Part shown: in pieces, positions 1-8,226 of the stretch | How the letters are laid out: each line of letters begins with the position of its first letter | How positions within the stretch are numbered: the first letter of the stretch is position 1 | Assembly (NCBI GenBank): GCA_905182815.1 | Contig: CAJJCX010000004.1 | Coordinates: 372,001 to 436,000 of the forward strand | DNA length: 64,000 nucleotides | Source: an uncultured Candidatus Thioglobus sp. | GTDB taxonomy: Bacteria; Pseudomonadota; Gammaproteobacteria; PS1; Pseudothioglobaceae | Direction of reading: 5' to 3' | Notes under the pieces: model-generated | Seen by the model: only the letters and a program-made list of their open reading frames with translations | Told to the model about the DNA's origin: nothing | Databases searched by the model: none | Program-made: the position numbers and the translations under genes

Positions 1-600
1 CAATTATCTGGTGGGCAGCGACAACGAGTTGCTATTGGTAGGGCAATTATTAGGGAGCCTAAGGTTTTTTTATTTGATGAGCCTCTATCTAACTTAGATG
101 CAGCTTTAAGGTCTGATATGAGAGTTGAGCTTGCAGAGCTTCATGAAAAGCTTAGTGCTACAATAATTTATGTAACGCATGATCAAATTGAAGCTATGAC
201 TCTTGCTGATAAAATTGTTGTTCTGAATAATGGGTTGGTTGAGCAAATTGATACTCCCACTGAACTCTACAATAATCCAAAAACTGAATTTGTTGCAGGC
301 TTTATTGGGTCTCCAACTATGAATTTTTTAAGAGGTGATATAGTTGATAAAAGTGGTGCAGAGGTTTATGGAGTAAGACCAGAACACATTTCACTTTCTC
401 CTAATAAGGGCAAAATAAAGTGTACTTTGAAGCATCTAGAGAATCTAGGTGCAGATACCTTATATTATATGCAGTCAGAAGATTATCAGCAAATTACAGT
501 TAGAGTCGAAGGTATGGGCTCCCATAAAAAAGGTGAAATATTGTTTTTAGATTATGATGAAGCCAATGTGCATATGTTTAAAGATGGAAAACGAGTTTAA
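1..600 (+). CDS. Sugar ABC transporter ATPase, MalK/UgpC/MsmK family (5' end outside window)
   Basis: ATP-hydrolysing subunit of a carbohydrate importer, acting on the cytoplasmic face of the inner membrane. The reading frame is open from base 1. It begins inside the ABC signature (QLSGGQRQR), followed by Walker B and its glutamate (VFLFDEPLSNLDA) and the switch histidine (IYVTHDQIEA). The C-terminal part (PTELYNNP..FIGSPTMNFL, then YGVRPEHISL) is the TOBE-type regulatory region that marks the MalK/UgpC group. Walker A and the start lie upstream of the window. The sugar kinase about 100 bases downstream suggests uptake followed by phosphorylation. The substrate cannot be read from this fragment. 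Confidence 0.9.
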   Translation, partial: QLSGGQRQRVAIGRAIIREPKVFLFDEPLSNLDAALRSDMRVELAELHEKLSATIIYVTHDQIEAMTLADKIVVLNNGLVEQIDTPTELYNNPKTEFVAGFIGSPTMNFLRGDIVDKSGAEVYGVRPEHISLSPNKGKIKCTLKHLENLGADTLYYMQSEDYQQITVRVEGMGSHKKGEILFLDYDEANVHMFKDGKRV

Positions 601-706
601 TTTAACTAATTAAAACCATCTAGATTGTTTGTATAAAATTAGTTGACTTACTTGTTGCTATATTTAGTATTCAATTTTTATAATGTAACCTTTAAATAAG
701 TTTCTC

Positions 707-1630
707 ATGATAATTTGTGCTGGTGAATCTTTAATTGATATGGTGTCTTTTTTAGGTGAGGTTGAATATACTCCTCATGTCGGTGGAAGTAACTTTAATT
801 CTGCAATTGCTCTTGGTCGTTTAGGTGCCAATAGTTATTATTTTGGCGCTGTGTCAAATGATAACTATGGAAAGCTAATAGAAGACTCCCTTAAAAACTC
901 TAATGTCAGAGAAGAATTCATTATAAAAACTAACCGGCCAACCACTCTTGCCTATGCAGATGTGGTTAATGGTATTGCAGAATATACATTTGTTGATGAA
1001 CATTCAGCTGGACGAATGCTAGATAAGGCTAGTTTAAAGCCTTTTTTGAGTAGAGTGATGAAGGCAAAAGCATTATTGGTTGGAGGGATTAGTCTTCAAG
1101 CGGAGCCTTGTGGATCAAGCTGGCAGTGGTTAGTTGAGCAAATCTCTGGCCATTTACCAATTTATTTTGATGCAAATATCAGGCCTGATTTTATTGAGGT
1201 TAAAAATGATTACGTAAACCGTTTCAAAAAACTTACTTCAAAAGTTGACATAATAAAAATTTCTGAAGACGATTATCGTTACCTTTTTGGTGCACAGGAT
1301 TTTAAAGAAGTTAGCAAAGAGTGGCTCAAGAATGGCGTTAAATTAGTTATCTTGACATTAGGTGGAGATGGATCAAAGGTAATTTTTAATGGTGGCAAAG
1401 AAGTATATGTCAAGAGTAACCAAGTTGAAGTTGTCGATACAATTGCTGCGGGCGATAGTTTTAATGGAGGTTTTCTGTTTAGTCTTGAACAACAAGGGCT
1501 TCTTAGTAGAGATAAATTGAGTTTGATGGAAGAAGCTTCTCTTAAAAAAACACTCACTTTTGCAAATCAAGTTGCAAGCTTAACTGTTATGAAGAAAGGT
1601 GCAAATCCGCCTTGGCTTAATGAGATTTAA
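707..1630 (+). CDS. PfkB-family carbohydrate kinase (fructokinase-like)
   Basis: Probably phosphorylates a sugar such as fructose with ATP in the cytoplasm. The 307-residue length is normal for the ribokinase/PfkB family. Near the N-terminus GESLIDMV is followed by the glycine pair in HVGGSNFNSAIALGRLG. Near the C-terminus the family signature DTIAAGDSFNGGFL carries the anion hole (AAGD) and the catalytic Asp. The ATG has no strong ribosome site, but the open frame and N-terminal motif spacing support it. The adjoining sugar ABC ATPase suggests one uptake-and-use operon. Substrate specificity (fructose, 2-keto-3-deoxygluconate or other) is not determinable by eye. Confidence 0.85.
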   Translation: MIICAGESLIDMVSFLGEVEYTPHVGGSNFNSAIALGRLGANSYYFGAVSNDNYGKLIEDSLKNSNVREEFIIKTNRPTTLAYADVVNGIAEYTFVDEHSAGRMLDKASLKPFLSRVMKAKALLVGGISLQAEPCGSSWQWLVEQISGHLPIYFDANIRPDFIEVKNDYVNRFKKLTSKVDIIKISEDDYRYLFGAQDFKEVSKEWLKNGVKLVILTLGGDGSKVIFNGGKEVYVKSNQVEVVDTIAAGDSFNGGFLFSLEQQGLLSRDKLSLMEEASLKKTLTFANQVASLTVMKKGANPPWLNEI

Positions 1631-1751
1631 ATAGCCTTGTAGATTAGATCTATTTATGACAATTTATCAAGAGTCTGTTTTCAATATTTAAGACAATACA
1701 TTCTTAGTGAAAGGTTAAAATACTTTTTTCGATTCCCCCGATTAGATATCA

Positions 1752-2675
1752 ATGCAAACAATTATTTCAATTAAGAATTTATCAAAAGTTTATGATTCTG
1801 GCTTTAATGCTTTGAAAAGTATTAATCTAGACATTAATACAGGCGAAATATTGGGACTCTTGGGTCCAAATGGAGCTGGCAAAACAACTTTAATTTCAAC
1901 AATATGTGGAATTGTTTCTCCAACCTCTGGTGAAGTCACTGTTGATGGCTTTGATATTATTAAGGATTTTAGAAAAACACGATCAATAATTGGCCTTGTG
2001 CCACAGGAGCTAACTCTTGGATCATTTGATACAGTTTGGGGGACAGTTCGTTTTAGTAGGGGTTTGTTTGGAGCCAAGAGAGATGATGCTTATCTTGAAG
2101 AGCTCTTAAAAGACTTATCTCTTTTTGATAAAAAAGACTCTGAAATTAGAATGCTTTCTGGAGGAATGAAGAGGCGAGTTCTGATTGCTAAAGCACTCTC
2201 TCACAACCCTAAAATACTGTTTCTTGATGAGCCTACTGCGGGCGTTGATGTTGAGCTACGTAAGGATTTATGGAAGATTGTTAATGTATTGAAATCTAAA
2301 GGCGTTACCATAATTTTGACGACTCACTATATTGAGGAAGCTGAAGAGTTAGCTGATAGGATTGGAGTTATTAGTAATGGCGAACTTTTACTCGTTGAGA
2401 AAAAAGCGCATTTGATGGAAACTCTTGGAAAGAAGCAGTTAATTGTTGAGCTAAAAGAGTCACTTTCCAAAGTACCTTCTTCTCTTGATAAGCACAATAT
2501 TGAGATTTCTGAAGATGGTATGCATATTTCATACACGTATATTGTTAAAGATGAAGAAACTGATATGTCTGAAGTACTCCAGGAAATTACAAATTCTGGA
2601 TTGCATATAAAAGACCTTAAAATTGTTCAGAGCTCACTTGAAGATATATTTGTAGACTTAGTTAAGGAAAAATAA
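1752..2675 (+). CDS. ABC-2 type transporter ATP-binding protein (YadG/CcmA-like)
   Basis: ATPase of an efflux-type ABC transporter, 307 residues. Walker A is GPNGAGKTT near residue 38, the signature is LSGGMKRRV, Walker B is [12 protein letters not shown], and the switch region is [16 protein letters not shown]. The C-terminal 80 residues form the extension typical of drug/antibiotic-type ABC-2 ATPases. Its stop overlaps the ATG of the permease gene by one base (TAATG), so the two are translationally coupled. YadGH-like pairs export unknown substrates; the cargo cannot be inferred here. Confidence 0.9.
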   Translation: MQTIISIKNLSKVYDSGFNALKSINLDINTGEILGLLGPNGAGKTTLISTICGIVSPTSGEVTVDGFDIIKDFRKTRSIIGLVPQELTLGSFDTVWGTVRFSRGLFGAKRDDAYLEELLKDLSLFDKKDSEIRMLSGGMKRRVLIAKALSHNPKILFLDEPTAGVDVELRKDLWKIVNVLKSKGVTIILTTHYIEEAEELADRIGVISNGELLLVEKKAHLMETLGKKQLIVELKESLSKVPSSLDKHNIEISEDGMHISYTYIVKDEETDMSEVLQEITNSGLHIKDLKIVQSSLEDIFVDLVKEK

Positions 2676-3436
2676 TGAATTTAATGGCAATCAAAGTAAT
2701 TTATTTAAACGAGATGATGCGTTTCTGGAATACACTTTTTCAGAGTGTCGCCTCTCCAGTAATATCAACAGCTCTATATTTTGTAGTCTTTGGCTCAGCA
2801 ATTGGTTCAAGGATTGAAAATATTGATGGCATTTCTTATGGGCTTTTTATTGTTCCGGGCCTGACAATGCTCTCTGTATTAACCCAAAGTATCTCAAATG
2901 CATCTTTTGGTATCTTTTTTCCAAAATTTACAGGCACGATTTATGAGCTTTTATCTGCCCCTGTCTCATTCTATGAGACTTTAATTGGTTATGTTGGAGC
3001 CGCTGCAACTAAGTCATTAATTTTGGCAACTATCATTTTACTTACGGCTAACCTCTTTGTTGATTTGAATATTGCGCATCCAATCTGGATGCTGAGTTTT
3101 TTAGTTTTGACCTGTGTGGCATTTAGCTTATTTGGCTTTATCATTGGTCTATGGGCTGATAACTTTGAAAAGCTACAAATAATCCCACTTTTAATTATTA
3201 CTCCATTAGTATTTTTAGGTGGAAGTTTTTATTCAATCAGTATGCTCCCACCGGTATGGCAGAAGGTCACTTTATTTAACCCTGTTCTTTATTTGGTGAG
3301 TGGTTTCCGTTGGAGTTTCTTTGAAATTTCAGATGTTGGAGTCGGAGTGAGTCTACTAATGGTTTTACTTTTCTTAAGTATTTGTATTGCTATAATAGCC
3401 TGGATGTTCAACACTGGTTATAAGTTAAAACAGTAA
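2675..3436 (+). CDS. ABC-2 type transporter permease (YadH-like)
   Basis: Inner-membrane channel partner of the preceding ATPase. The 253-residue protein has about six hydrophobic segments, including ones around residues 22-45, 60-80, 105-130, 137-160 and 228-248. The loop motif [20 protein letters not shown], then [12 protein letters not shown] and [13 protein letters not shown], is characteristic of the ABC-2 membrane family. It overlaps the ATPase gene by one base and is followed 18 bases later by the MOSC gene in the same direction. The exported substrate is unknown. Confidence 0.9.
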   Translation: MNLMAIKVIYLNEMMRFWNTLFQSVASPVISTALYFVVFGSAIGSRIENIDGISYGLFIVPGLTMLSVLTQSISNASFGIFFPKFTGTIYELLSAPVSFYETLIGYVGAAATKSLILATIILLTANLFVDLNIAHPIWMLSFLVLTCVAFSLFGFIIGLWADNFEKLQIIPLLIITPLVFLGGSFYSISMLPPVWQKVTLFNPVLYLVSGFRWSFFEISDVGVGVSLLMVLLFLSICIAIIAWMFNTGYKLKQ

Positions 3437-3454
3437 GCTAAATTCAGGGGCTTT

Positions 3455-4297
3455 ATGGTTCAAATTACTGATCTATTTATCTATCCTGTTAAATCACTCA
3501 AAGGTATTGCCCTTGAAGAGTCAATGACTGCGCTTCGTGGTCTTGAGTATGATCGTGAATGGATGGTGACTACTATTGATTACGAATTTATTACTCAGCG
3601 CGAAATCGAGTCGATGTCAACAATTGAAGTGAGTATTGATTCAGGCGCTTTAACACTTAGCTCAAAGAATAACACTAAACATAATATTCCTTTGGATTCA
3701 ATTAAATCTGAGCCAATTAAGGCATCTGTTTGGGGTGATATTTGTGATGCCTATGACGAGGGTGATGATGTTTCATTGTGGCTAACTAGCGTCTTAGGTC
3801 AGTATAAAGGTAAGTCCCTGAGGCTTGTGAGGTTTGCCAGTCAAGGACTCCGCCCAGTGCCCTCTAAGTATCTTGAAGGTATGGAGGCTCAGAGTGCATT
3901 TTCGGATCAATTTCCCTATCTAATAACGTCATGGGAGTCTCTAGATAAGCTGAATAAAGGCCTCATTAAAAATGGCTCTCAAGTAGCTAAAATGGATCGC
4001 TTTAGGCCTAATATTGTTGTCAAAGGTATTGAAGATCTTGAGAAAAAAACATCTCAAAATTTTTTATGCCAGCAAAGTGGGTATAGCTTTGGACTAAGAA
4101 AGCCCTGCAAGCGCTGCAAAATTATTACGATTAACCAAGATGATGGGAAAATTGATAACCCAAAAGAGCCTTTAGCAACGCTAACTTCTCTGAGGTTTAG
4201 TGATGAGATAAATGGTGCATTTTTTGGACAAAATGCGATTTTGTTATCGACGAAAAATTACATTCTTAAAGTGGGTGATGAGCTTTCAATTGGCTAG
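3455..4297 (+). CDS. MOSC domain protein (YcbX/mARC-like N-terminal barrel plus MOSC)
   Basis: Likely a molybdenum-cofactor-binding reductase or sulfur carrier. Residues 1-110 (LFIYPVKSLKGIAL, LEYDREWMV, FITQRE) match the MOSC N-terminal beta-barrel. The C-terminal part (FRPNIVV, then KPCKRCKIITINQDDG) carries the MOSC core with its conserved cysteine. YcbX-type proteins use Moco to reduce N-hydroxylated compounds. YcbX also carries a C-terminal 2Fe-2S ferredoxin domain, which is absent in this 280-residue form. It is preceded by a clear purine run (ggggcttt) and lies just downstream of the ABC-2 pair. The electron donor is not visible. Confidence 0.8.
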   Translation: MVQITDLFIYPVKSLKGIALEESMTALRGLEYDREWMVTTIDYEFITQREIESMSTIEVSIDSGALTLSSKNNTKHNIPLDSIKSEPIKASVWGDICDAYDEGDDVSLWLTSVLGQYKGKSLRLVRFASQGLRPVPSKYLEGMEAQSAFSDQFPYLITSWESLDKLNKGLIKNGSQVAKMDRFRPNIVVKGIEDLEKKTSQNFLCQQSGYSFGLRKPCKRCKIITINQDDGKIDNPKEPLATLTSLRFSDEINGAFFGQNAILLSTKNYILKVGDELSIG

Positions 4298-4318
4298 TTT
4301 AGATAGCGCTATTCTGGT

Positions 4319-5104
4319 TTAATTCTCCAGTGAAATAGCGCCAAGCTTGTTTTCGTTTTTCCAGGCATGTCCATAAATTACTTCGTAGGTTGCTGGCAGT
4401 TTTCCATCAGAGCGATAGCTTTCGTACATCTCTATCATTTTTTTAAATTTAGTTTTCCCTGTGAGCGCTTTTGATCGGCTACCTACATTTTGTGCACCAA
4501 TTGATTTCAGGTCATGCATTAAGTCGAGCACTTTTTCGTAGGTGAGGGTTATGTTCTCCATTTCCATTATTGGGCTTTGAAAGCCTGATTGAAGCATCTG
4601 GTCGCCTATATCATGCATGTCAATAAAATTATTAACGTGCGCGCTGCTATCAACTGCTGACCAACTCCGCTTAAGTTCCTTTAGAGTATCTGGCCCAAAG
4701 GTAGTGAAAAGAATTAAGCCCTCAGGCTTGAGAACTCTAAAGCATTCATTAAAAAGTGCTTTTAAATCAGGACACCACTGCATCATTAAGTTAGAAACAA
4801 TAAAGTCAACGCTGTTGGATGCAAATGGAAGCTCGTAGGCATTTGCGCAAACCTTTAAGTTTTGAGGATTTTCTAAAAGTGATTGTTGCGCAAAATCTAC
4901 ACAAATTAGATTTGCATTTGGAAATATTTCAGCTGTTTTATTACTAAGAAGTCCAGTGCCAGAGCCAAGATCAATTATTGTTTGAGGCTTAATTGAAATG
5001 ACTTTCAATTTTTCAGCCAGTCTATTTGCTATTTCACTTTGAAGAAATGCATTATCATCATAATTGCTAGCAGCGCCATTAAAAGTGCTTCTTATTTTAG
5101 ACAT
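4319..5104 (-). CDS. bioC: Malonyl-ACP O-methyltransferase
   Basis: Methylates the free carboxyl of malonyl-ACP with SAM, which starts pimelate synthesis for biotin. The 261 residues begin with the BioC-typical FNGAASNYDDNAFLQ and carry a class I methyltransferase core: motif I IIDLGSGTGLLS, then VDFAQQSL, ANAYELPF, and FIVSNLMMQWC. The last motif (NLxxQWC) is diagnostic of BioC against other small methyltransferases. The gene overlaps the 3' end of the upstream zinc-binding protein gene by 13 bases, so the two are probably co-transcribed. No other bio genes are in the window. Confidence 0.9.
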   Translation of the reverse strand: MSKIRSTFNGAASNYDDNAFLQSEIANRLAEKLKVISIKPQTIIDLGSGTGLLSNKTAEIFPNANLICVDFAQQSLLENPQNLKVCANAYELPFASNSVDFIVSNLMMQWCPDLKALFNECFRVLKPEGLILFTTFGPDTLKELKRSWSAVDSSAHVNNFIDMHDIGDQMLQSGFQSPIMEMENITLTYEKVLDLMHDLKSIGAQNVGSRSKALTGKTKFKKMIEMYESYRSDGKLPATYEVIYGHAWKNENKLGAISLEN

Positions 5105-6000
5105 GAGGCCAATTGACTTGAAATTCTTTTCATTAAGTTAAAGTATTGATCGGGCCCTGCTGGATATTTGGTTCCCAAAATATCAATTTCGAATGTTTTT
5201 AAGCTGAGACCTTCCGACAAGACGCTTATTTGATTTGGCTTGGCCTCTTGTCCATAGAGTAGACACGAAACACTTAAATCACTCATAGCTTCCTTGGCCA
5301 TAAGAGTTCTAATGATGCTCAATCTTGCTCCGTGATATGGGGTTATTATGATAGGCCTTATAAGTTTCATGCTCTTTTCAAAGTACTGCGTAGTGTCTGA
5401 AAATACTGCAAACTGTGAAGCTAGAAAAGGATCAATCTCTTTTTCTAAATCTATTTTTAGTTCCTCAAGATCAAGCATTAATTCTAGAAAATTGTTGTTA
5501 TATTTATCTTCGTTGACTGGATCTATTTTAATGAGCAGATTATTAATATGTTTGGCTATAAGCTTCATGTTGTTAATATCTAGCCATAGATGTAAATCAT
5601 AAATATTCTCTTCATGCTCATCAGCGTCATCATGTTCCTTTGACTTAAGTATTTCAGACCTCGATTTATGGATACTGAGATTATTCAAACTAATAATTTG
5701 AAATAGCGAATCATCTTCTATGTTTTTAATTGCTTTTCTTAATCCAGATTCAAAGTCTCCACTAATGATTATTACTAAGTCAGCATTTGCAAGCATCTGG
5801 ACTTGTGAGGGCTTCAAGTGAAATGTGTGTGCTGAGTTACTCGACTTAAGTAATAGCTGTGGCTCTGCAATGCCGCTCATAAGGCTCGTCACGATACTAT
5901 GAATAGGCTTAATACTGACGACGACAGACGGCGTTGATTGTGCAGCAACATTTTTGATAGCTAAAAGAAAAATAAAACTTAGGAGGAGACGATATTTCAT
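5092..6000 (-). CDS. znuA: Zinc/manganese ABC transporter substrate-binding protein (ZnuA-like)
   Basis: Periplasmic metal-binding protein of a cluster A-I importer. Residues 1-20 are a signal peptide ending NVAAQ. The mature part has SIKPIHSIVTSLM, the metal histidine in AHTFHLKPSQVQML, a short acidic/His loop (EHDDADEHEEN) followed by DLHLWLD, and a C-terminal SVLSEGLSLKTFEIDILG region. The His-rich loop points to zinc. No ZnuB or ZnuC gene adjoins it, so its transporter must be encoded elsewhere. It precedes and overlaps bioC. The zinc assignment is from family resemblance; manganese cannot be excluded. Confidence 0.82.
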   Translation of the reverse strand: MKYRLLLSFIFLLAIKNVAAQSTPSVVVSIKPIHSIVTSLMSGIAEPQLLLKSSNSAHTFHLKPSQVQMLANADLVIIISGDFESGLRKAIKNIEDDSLFQIISLNNLSIHKSRSEILKSKEHDDADEHEENIYDLHLWLDINNMKLIAKHINNLLIKIDPVNEDKYNNNFLELMLDLEELKIDLEKEIDPFLASQFAVFSDTTQYFEKSMKLIRPIIITPYHGARLSIIRTLMAKEAMSDLSVSCLLYGQEAKPNQISVLSEGLSLKTFEIDILGTKYPAGPDQYFNLMKRISSQLASCLK

Positions 6001-6061
6001 AATAAGACTAAAATTGAAATTGAAGATAAATTATACGTTAATCGATGAATTCAACTTTGAA

Positions 6062-7027
6062 TTAGTTGTTGCAAATAATGATTACTCGAGTAGGTGCAGG
6101 GTGACCTTCTTTTGTGAGAGATGAGTCAGATGGGTCAAGGAAATCCTCTAATGAAGCCGCATTATCTCCTATCCATTCAGTTCTCCTTTGCTCTTCAGGG
6201 GAAGTTTTGCTAATATCAATAACTTTAATATTTTTGAATTTGGCATCAACAAGCCATGATTTCAGAGTCTCAACACTAGGCAGGCAATGAACATTCCGCA
6301 TTTGAGCATAGCGACCATCTGGGATAAGTGAGTACCCATTTGGACCTTCAACTACTAAGGTCTCTAATATTAGCTCTGCGCCTGGCACCATCATATCTTT
6401 TAACTGAAGCAAATGTTCCATATGACTTCTTTGGTGATATAGAACACCCATTGAGAAGACAGTGTCAAAGATTGATAATTTAGGCATTTCTTCAAGTCTA
6501 ATAGGAAGAAGCATCACATTAATGTCTTTATTGACTAACGATTTAATTGCAGCATACTGGTAATTAAATAAAAGGAAAGGCTCAATTCCTAGTGCTTTCT
6601 TGGCACCTTCCATCGCCATTCTTAATGTGAAATAGCCATTTCCAGCACCTACATCAAGAACTTTTCTATTTTTTAATGGAGTAATGTGCTTTTGCAGACG
6701 TTTCCATTTAAGATCACCTTGCCATTCGCTCTCAAGTTTTAAATTATTGAATATGAATGGGCCTTTCCTCCATGGCAGAAGTCTTTTGAGCGCCCTTTCG
6801 AGTAATATAGGGTCAGCACTATTTTGATCTATTCTAATGTAGGGTTCATTTAGCTCTATTTCGCCTTTAGGTATAGCTTTTAACTCATCCAATGCTATAG
6901 TCCATTTAGGAATATTTCCGTTGTTAACGTTGAAAGCATCTAGGCTTATTCTGAGGCATTTATCTGCAATTTTTTGGAGTGATGAATCATTGAAAAATAG
7001 CTTAAATTCATCCGTAAATAAAATCAT
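6062..7027 (-). CDS. cmoB: tRNA U34 carboxymethyltransferase
   Basis: Transfers a carboxymethyl group from carboxy-SAM to 5-hydroxyuridine at tRNA position 34, giving cmo5U. The 321-residue protein matches CmoB throughout: the lead WRKGPFIFNNLKLESEWQ, SAM motif VLDVGAGNGYFTLRMA, GIEPFLLFNYQ, FDTVFSMGVLYHQRSH, and LETLVVEG. The C-terminus includes RTEWIGDNAASLEDFLDP. CmoA, which makes carboxy-SAM, is not in the window. It stands alone on the minus strand, divergent from the repeat-protein locus; the 88-base spacer is very AT-rich. Confidence 0.93.
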   Translation of the reverse strand: MILFTDEFKLFFNDSSLQKIADKCLRISLDAFNVNNGNIPKWTIALDELKAIPKGEIELNEPYIRIDQNSADPILLERALKRLLPWRKGPFIFNNLKLESEWQGDLKWKRLQKHITPLKNRKVLDVGAGNGYFTLRMAMEGAKKALGIEPFLLFNYQYAAIKSLVNKDINVMLLPIRLEEMPKLSIFDTVFSMGVLYHQRSHMEHLLQLKDMMVPGAELILETLVVEGPNGYSLIPDGRYAQMRNVHCLPSVETLKSWLVDAKFKNIKVIDISKTSPEEQRRTEWIGDNAASLEDFLDPSDSSLTKEGHPAPTRVIIICNN

Positions 7028-7115
7028 AAATTAAATATGTTCATAAAATATATCTAGTATAAAATAAAGTTACATATATATACATATATTACTTTTAACT
7101 CTTTTGGAGATTAGC

Positions 7116-8123
7116 GTGATAAACAAATCAATTAAATTTTTTATAATCTTTTTCCTTTCATTTAATGTTTTCGCTGGTGGTGACGATCGTGATGATGCCT
7201 ACTATGCAAATTTAGATGAAGAGTTGGCTGCATTTGAAGCTCAAATCGCTGCTGATGTATTGGCTGATGAGCTTGCTGCATTCGAGGCTGAAATGGCAAG
7301 GCAGGCTTCTGAGCTTGCTCTTGAGCAAGAATTGGCTAACTTTGAAGCACAACTTGAGGCTAATCTAACTGCCCAAGAAATGATGGCTGAAATAGAAGCA
7401 GAGATGGCAAGACAAGCTGCCCTTGATGCCTTCCAGGCAAAACTAGCTGCGGATAAAGCTGCTGCTGCGAAGTCTACAGCTGCTTATCAATCTAAACGTG
7501 CAAATGACGCAAGGATTGCTGCGCTTATGGACCAGCTCAATACCGAAAAAGAATTGGCTAACTTTGAAGCACAACTTGAGGCTGAATTAGCTGCTCAAGA
7601 AATGATGGCTGAAATAGAAGCAGAGATGGCAAGACAAGCTGCTCTTGATGCCTTCCAAGCAAAACTAGCTGCGGATAAAGCTGCTGCTGCAGCGTCAACT
7701 GCTGCTTACCAAGATAGTCTTTTAGATGCAGAGTTTGCAGCGCTTGAAGCTCAAATTAAAGCTGAAGCGGATGCTGCTGAAATGATGGCTGAAATTGAGA
7801 GAGAAATGGCACTTGCTGATTTCCTGCAAAAACTAGCGGATGAAAAAGCTGCTGCTGCAGCGTCAACTGCTGCTTACCAAGCCTCACTTGCTGATGAAGA
7901 AGTTATAGGTGTCATTGAAGAGGTAGTTGTTACAGAAGCTGCGCATGAGGCATGTAAATATGCATTAAATTTATCTGAAAGTAACATTGCGCTCTTCAAA
8001 TCTGCATTGGCTGATGGAACTTTATTTAATGTAGGCCCTCAAGTTTCTTCTGGAACTGAATTCACAGCAAATAGATGGGATGCATATGCAAACTGTGTCA
8101 GTAACTATGTCAACCCTTTCTAA
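7116..8123 (+). CDS. Secreted Ala/Glu-rich helical repeat protein A
   Basis: I recognise no family. I place the start at GTG 7116, which has GGAGA five bases upstream; a TTG at 7104 would add four residues and lose this site. Of 335 residues, 1-20 form a signal peptide (hydrophobic run ending NVFA). Residues 21-270 are almost all Ala, Glu, Gln, Leu, Met, Lys and Asp. They include two copies of a 74-residue unit (ELANFEAQ..EMMAEIEAEMARQ..LDAFQAKLAADKAAAA..TAAYQ) plus degenerate shorter copies. The hydrophobic spacing suits long helices or coiled coil, resembling TolA domain II in composition only. The last 60 residues are a separate domain with the protein's only two Cys, shared with protein B. 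A strong terminator follows. Confidence 0.8.
   Translation: MINKSIKFFIIFFLSFNVFAGGDDRDDAYYANLDEELAAFEAQIAADVLADELAAFEAEMARQASELALEQELANFEAQLEANLTAQEMMAEIEAEMARQAALDAFQAKLAADKAAAAKSTAAYQSKRANDARIAALMDQLNTEKELANFEAQLEAELAAQEMMAEIEAEMARQAALDAFQAKLAADKAAAAASTAAYQDSLLDAEFAALEAQIKAEADAAEMMAEIEREMALADFLQKLADEKAAAAASTAAYQASLADEEVIGVIEEVVVTEAAHEACKYALNLSESNIALFKSALADGTLFNVGPQVSSGTEFTANRWDAYANCVSNYVNPF
7329..7772 (+). repeat. 222-bp coding repeat, two copies in gene A
   Basis: Two consecutive 222-bp (74-codon) units begin at 7329 and 7551, taking the GAATTGGCTAAC motif as the first base of each. They are almost identical at DNA level, including synonymous positions, and match the units in the downstream gene equally well. 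The third period of gene A (from about 7710) diverges into a shorter variant. High identity at silent sites implies recent duplication or ongoing gene conversion between the two genes. Confidence 0.85.
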
Positions 8124-8181
8124 GGTTTAAGATAATTAGTCATTTTGCTTACTTAATGTAAATGCAGAATGTGTCAGAAAT

Positions 8182-8211
8182 AAAAACCCAGGGCTTGCTC
8201 TGGGTTTTTTT
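8182..8211 (+). terminator. Rho-independent terminator after repeat gene A
   Basis: A seven-base-pair stem (CCCAGGG pairing with CTCTGGG, with one G-U pair) with a CTTG loop is flanked by A5 on the left and T7 on the right. It lies 60 bases after the stop of gene A and 15 bases before gene B. The two paralogues are therefore likely separate transcription units. Confidence 0.9.
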
Positions 8212-8226
8212 ATTTATAATGAATTT

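Noticed and set aside
4298-4345. Possible terminator between the MOSC gene and bioC
   Set aside because: Short AGCGCTATT-like complementarity is interrupted, overlaps bioC codons and lacks a T tract on either side.
7060-7100. ACATATATATACATATAT run before repeat gene A as an operator
   Set aside because: Simple AT dinucleotide sequence; it may belong to a promoter but no -35/-10 pair with proper spacing could be defended.
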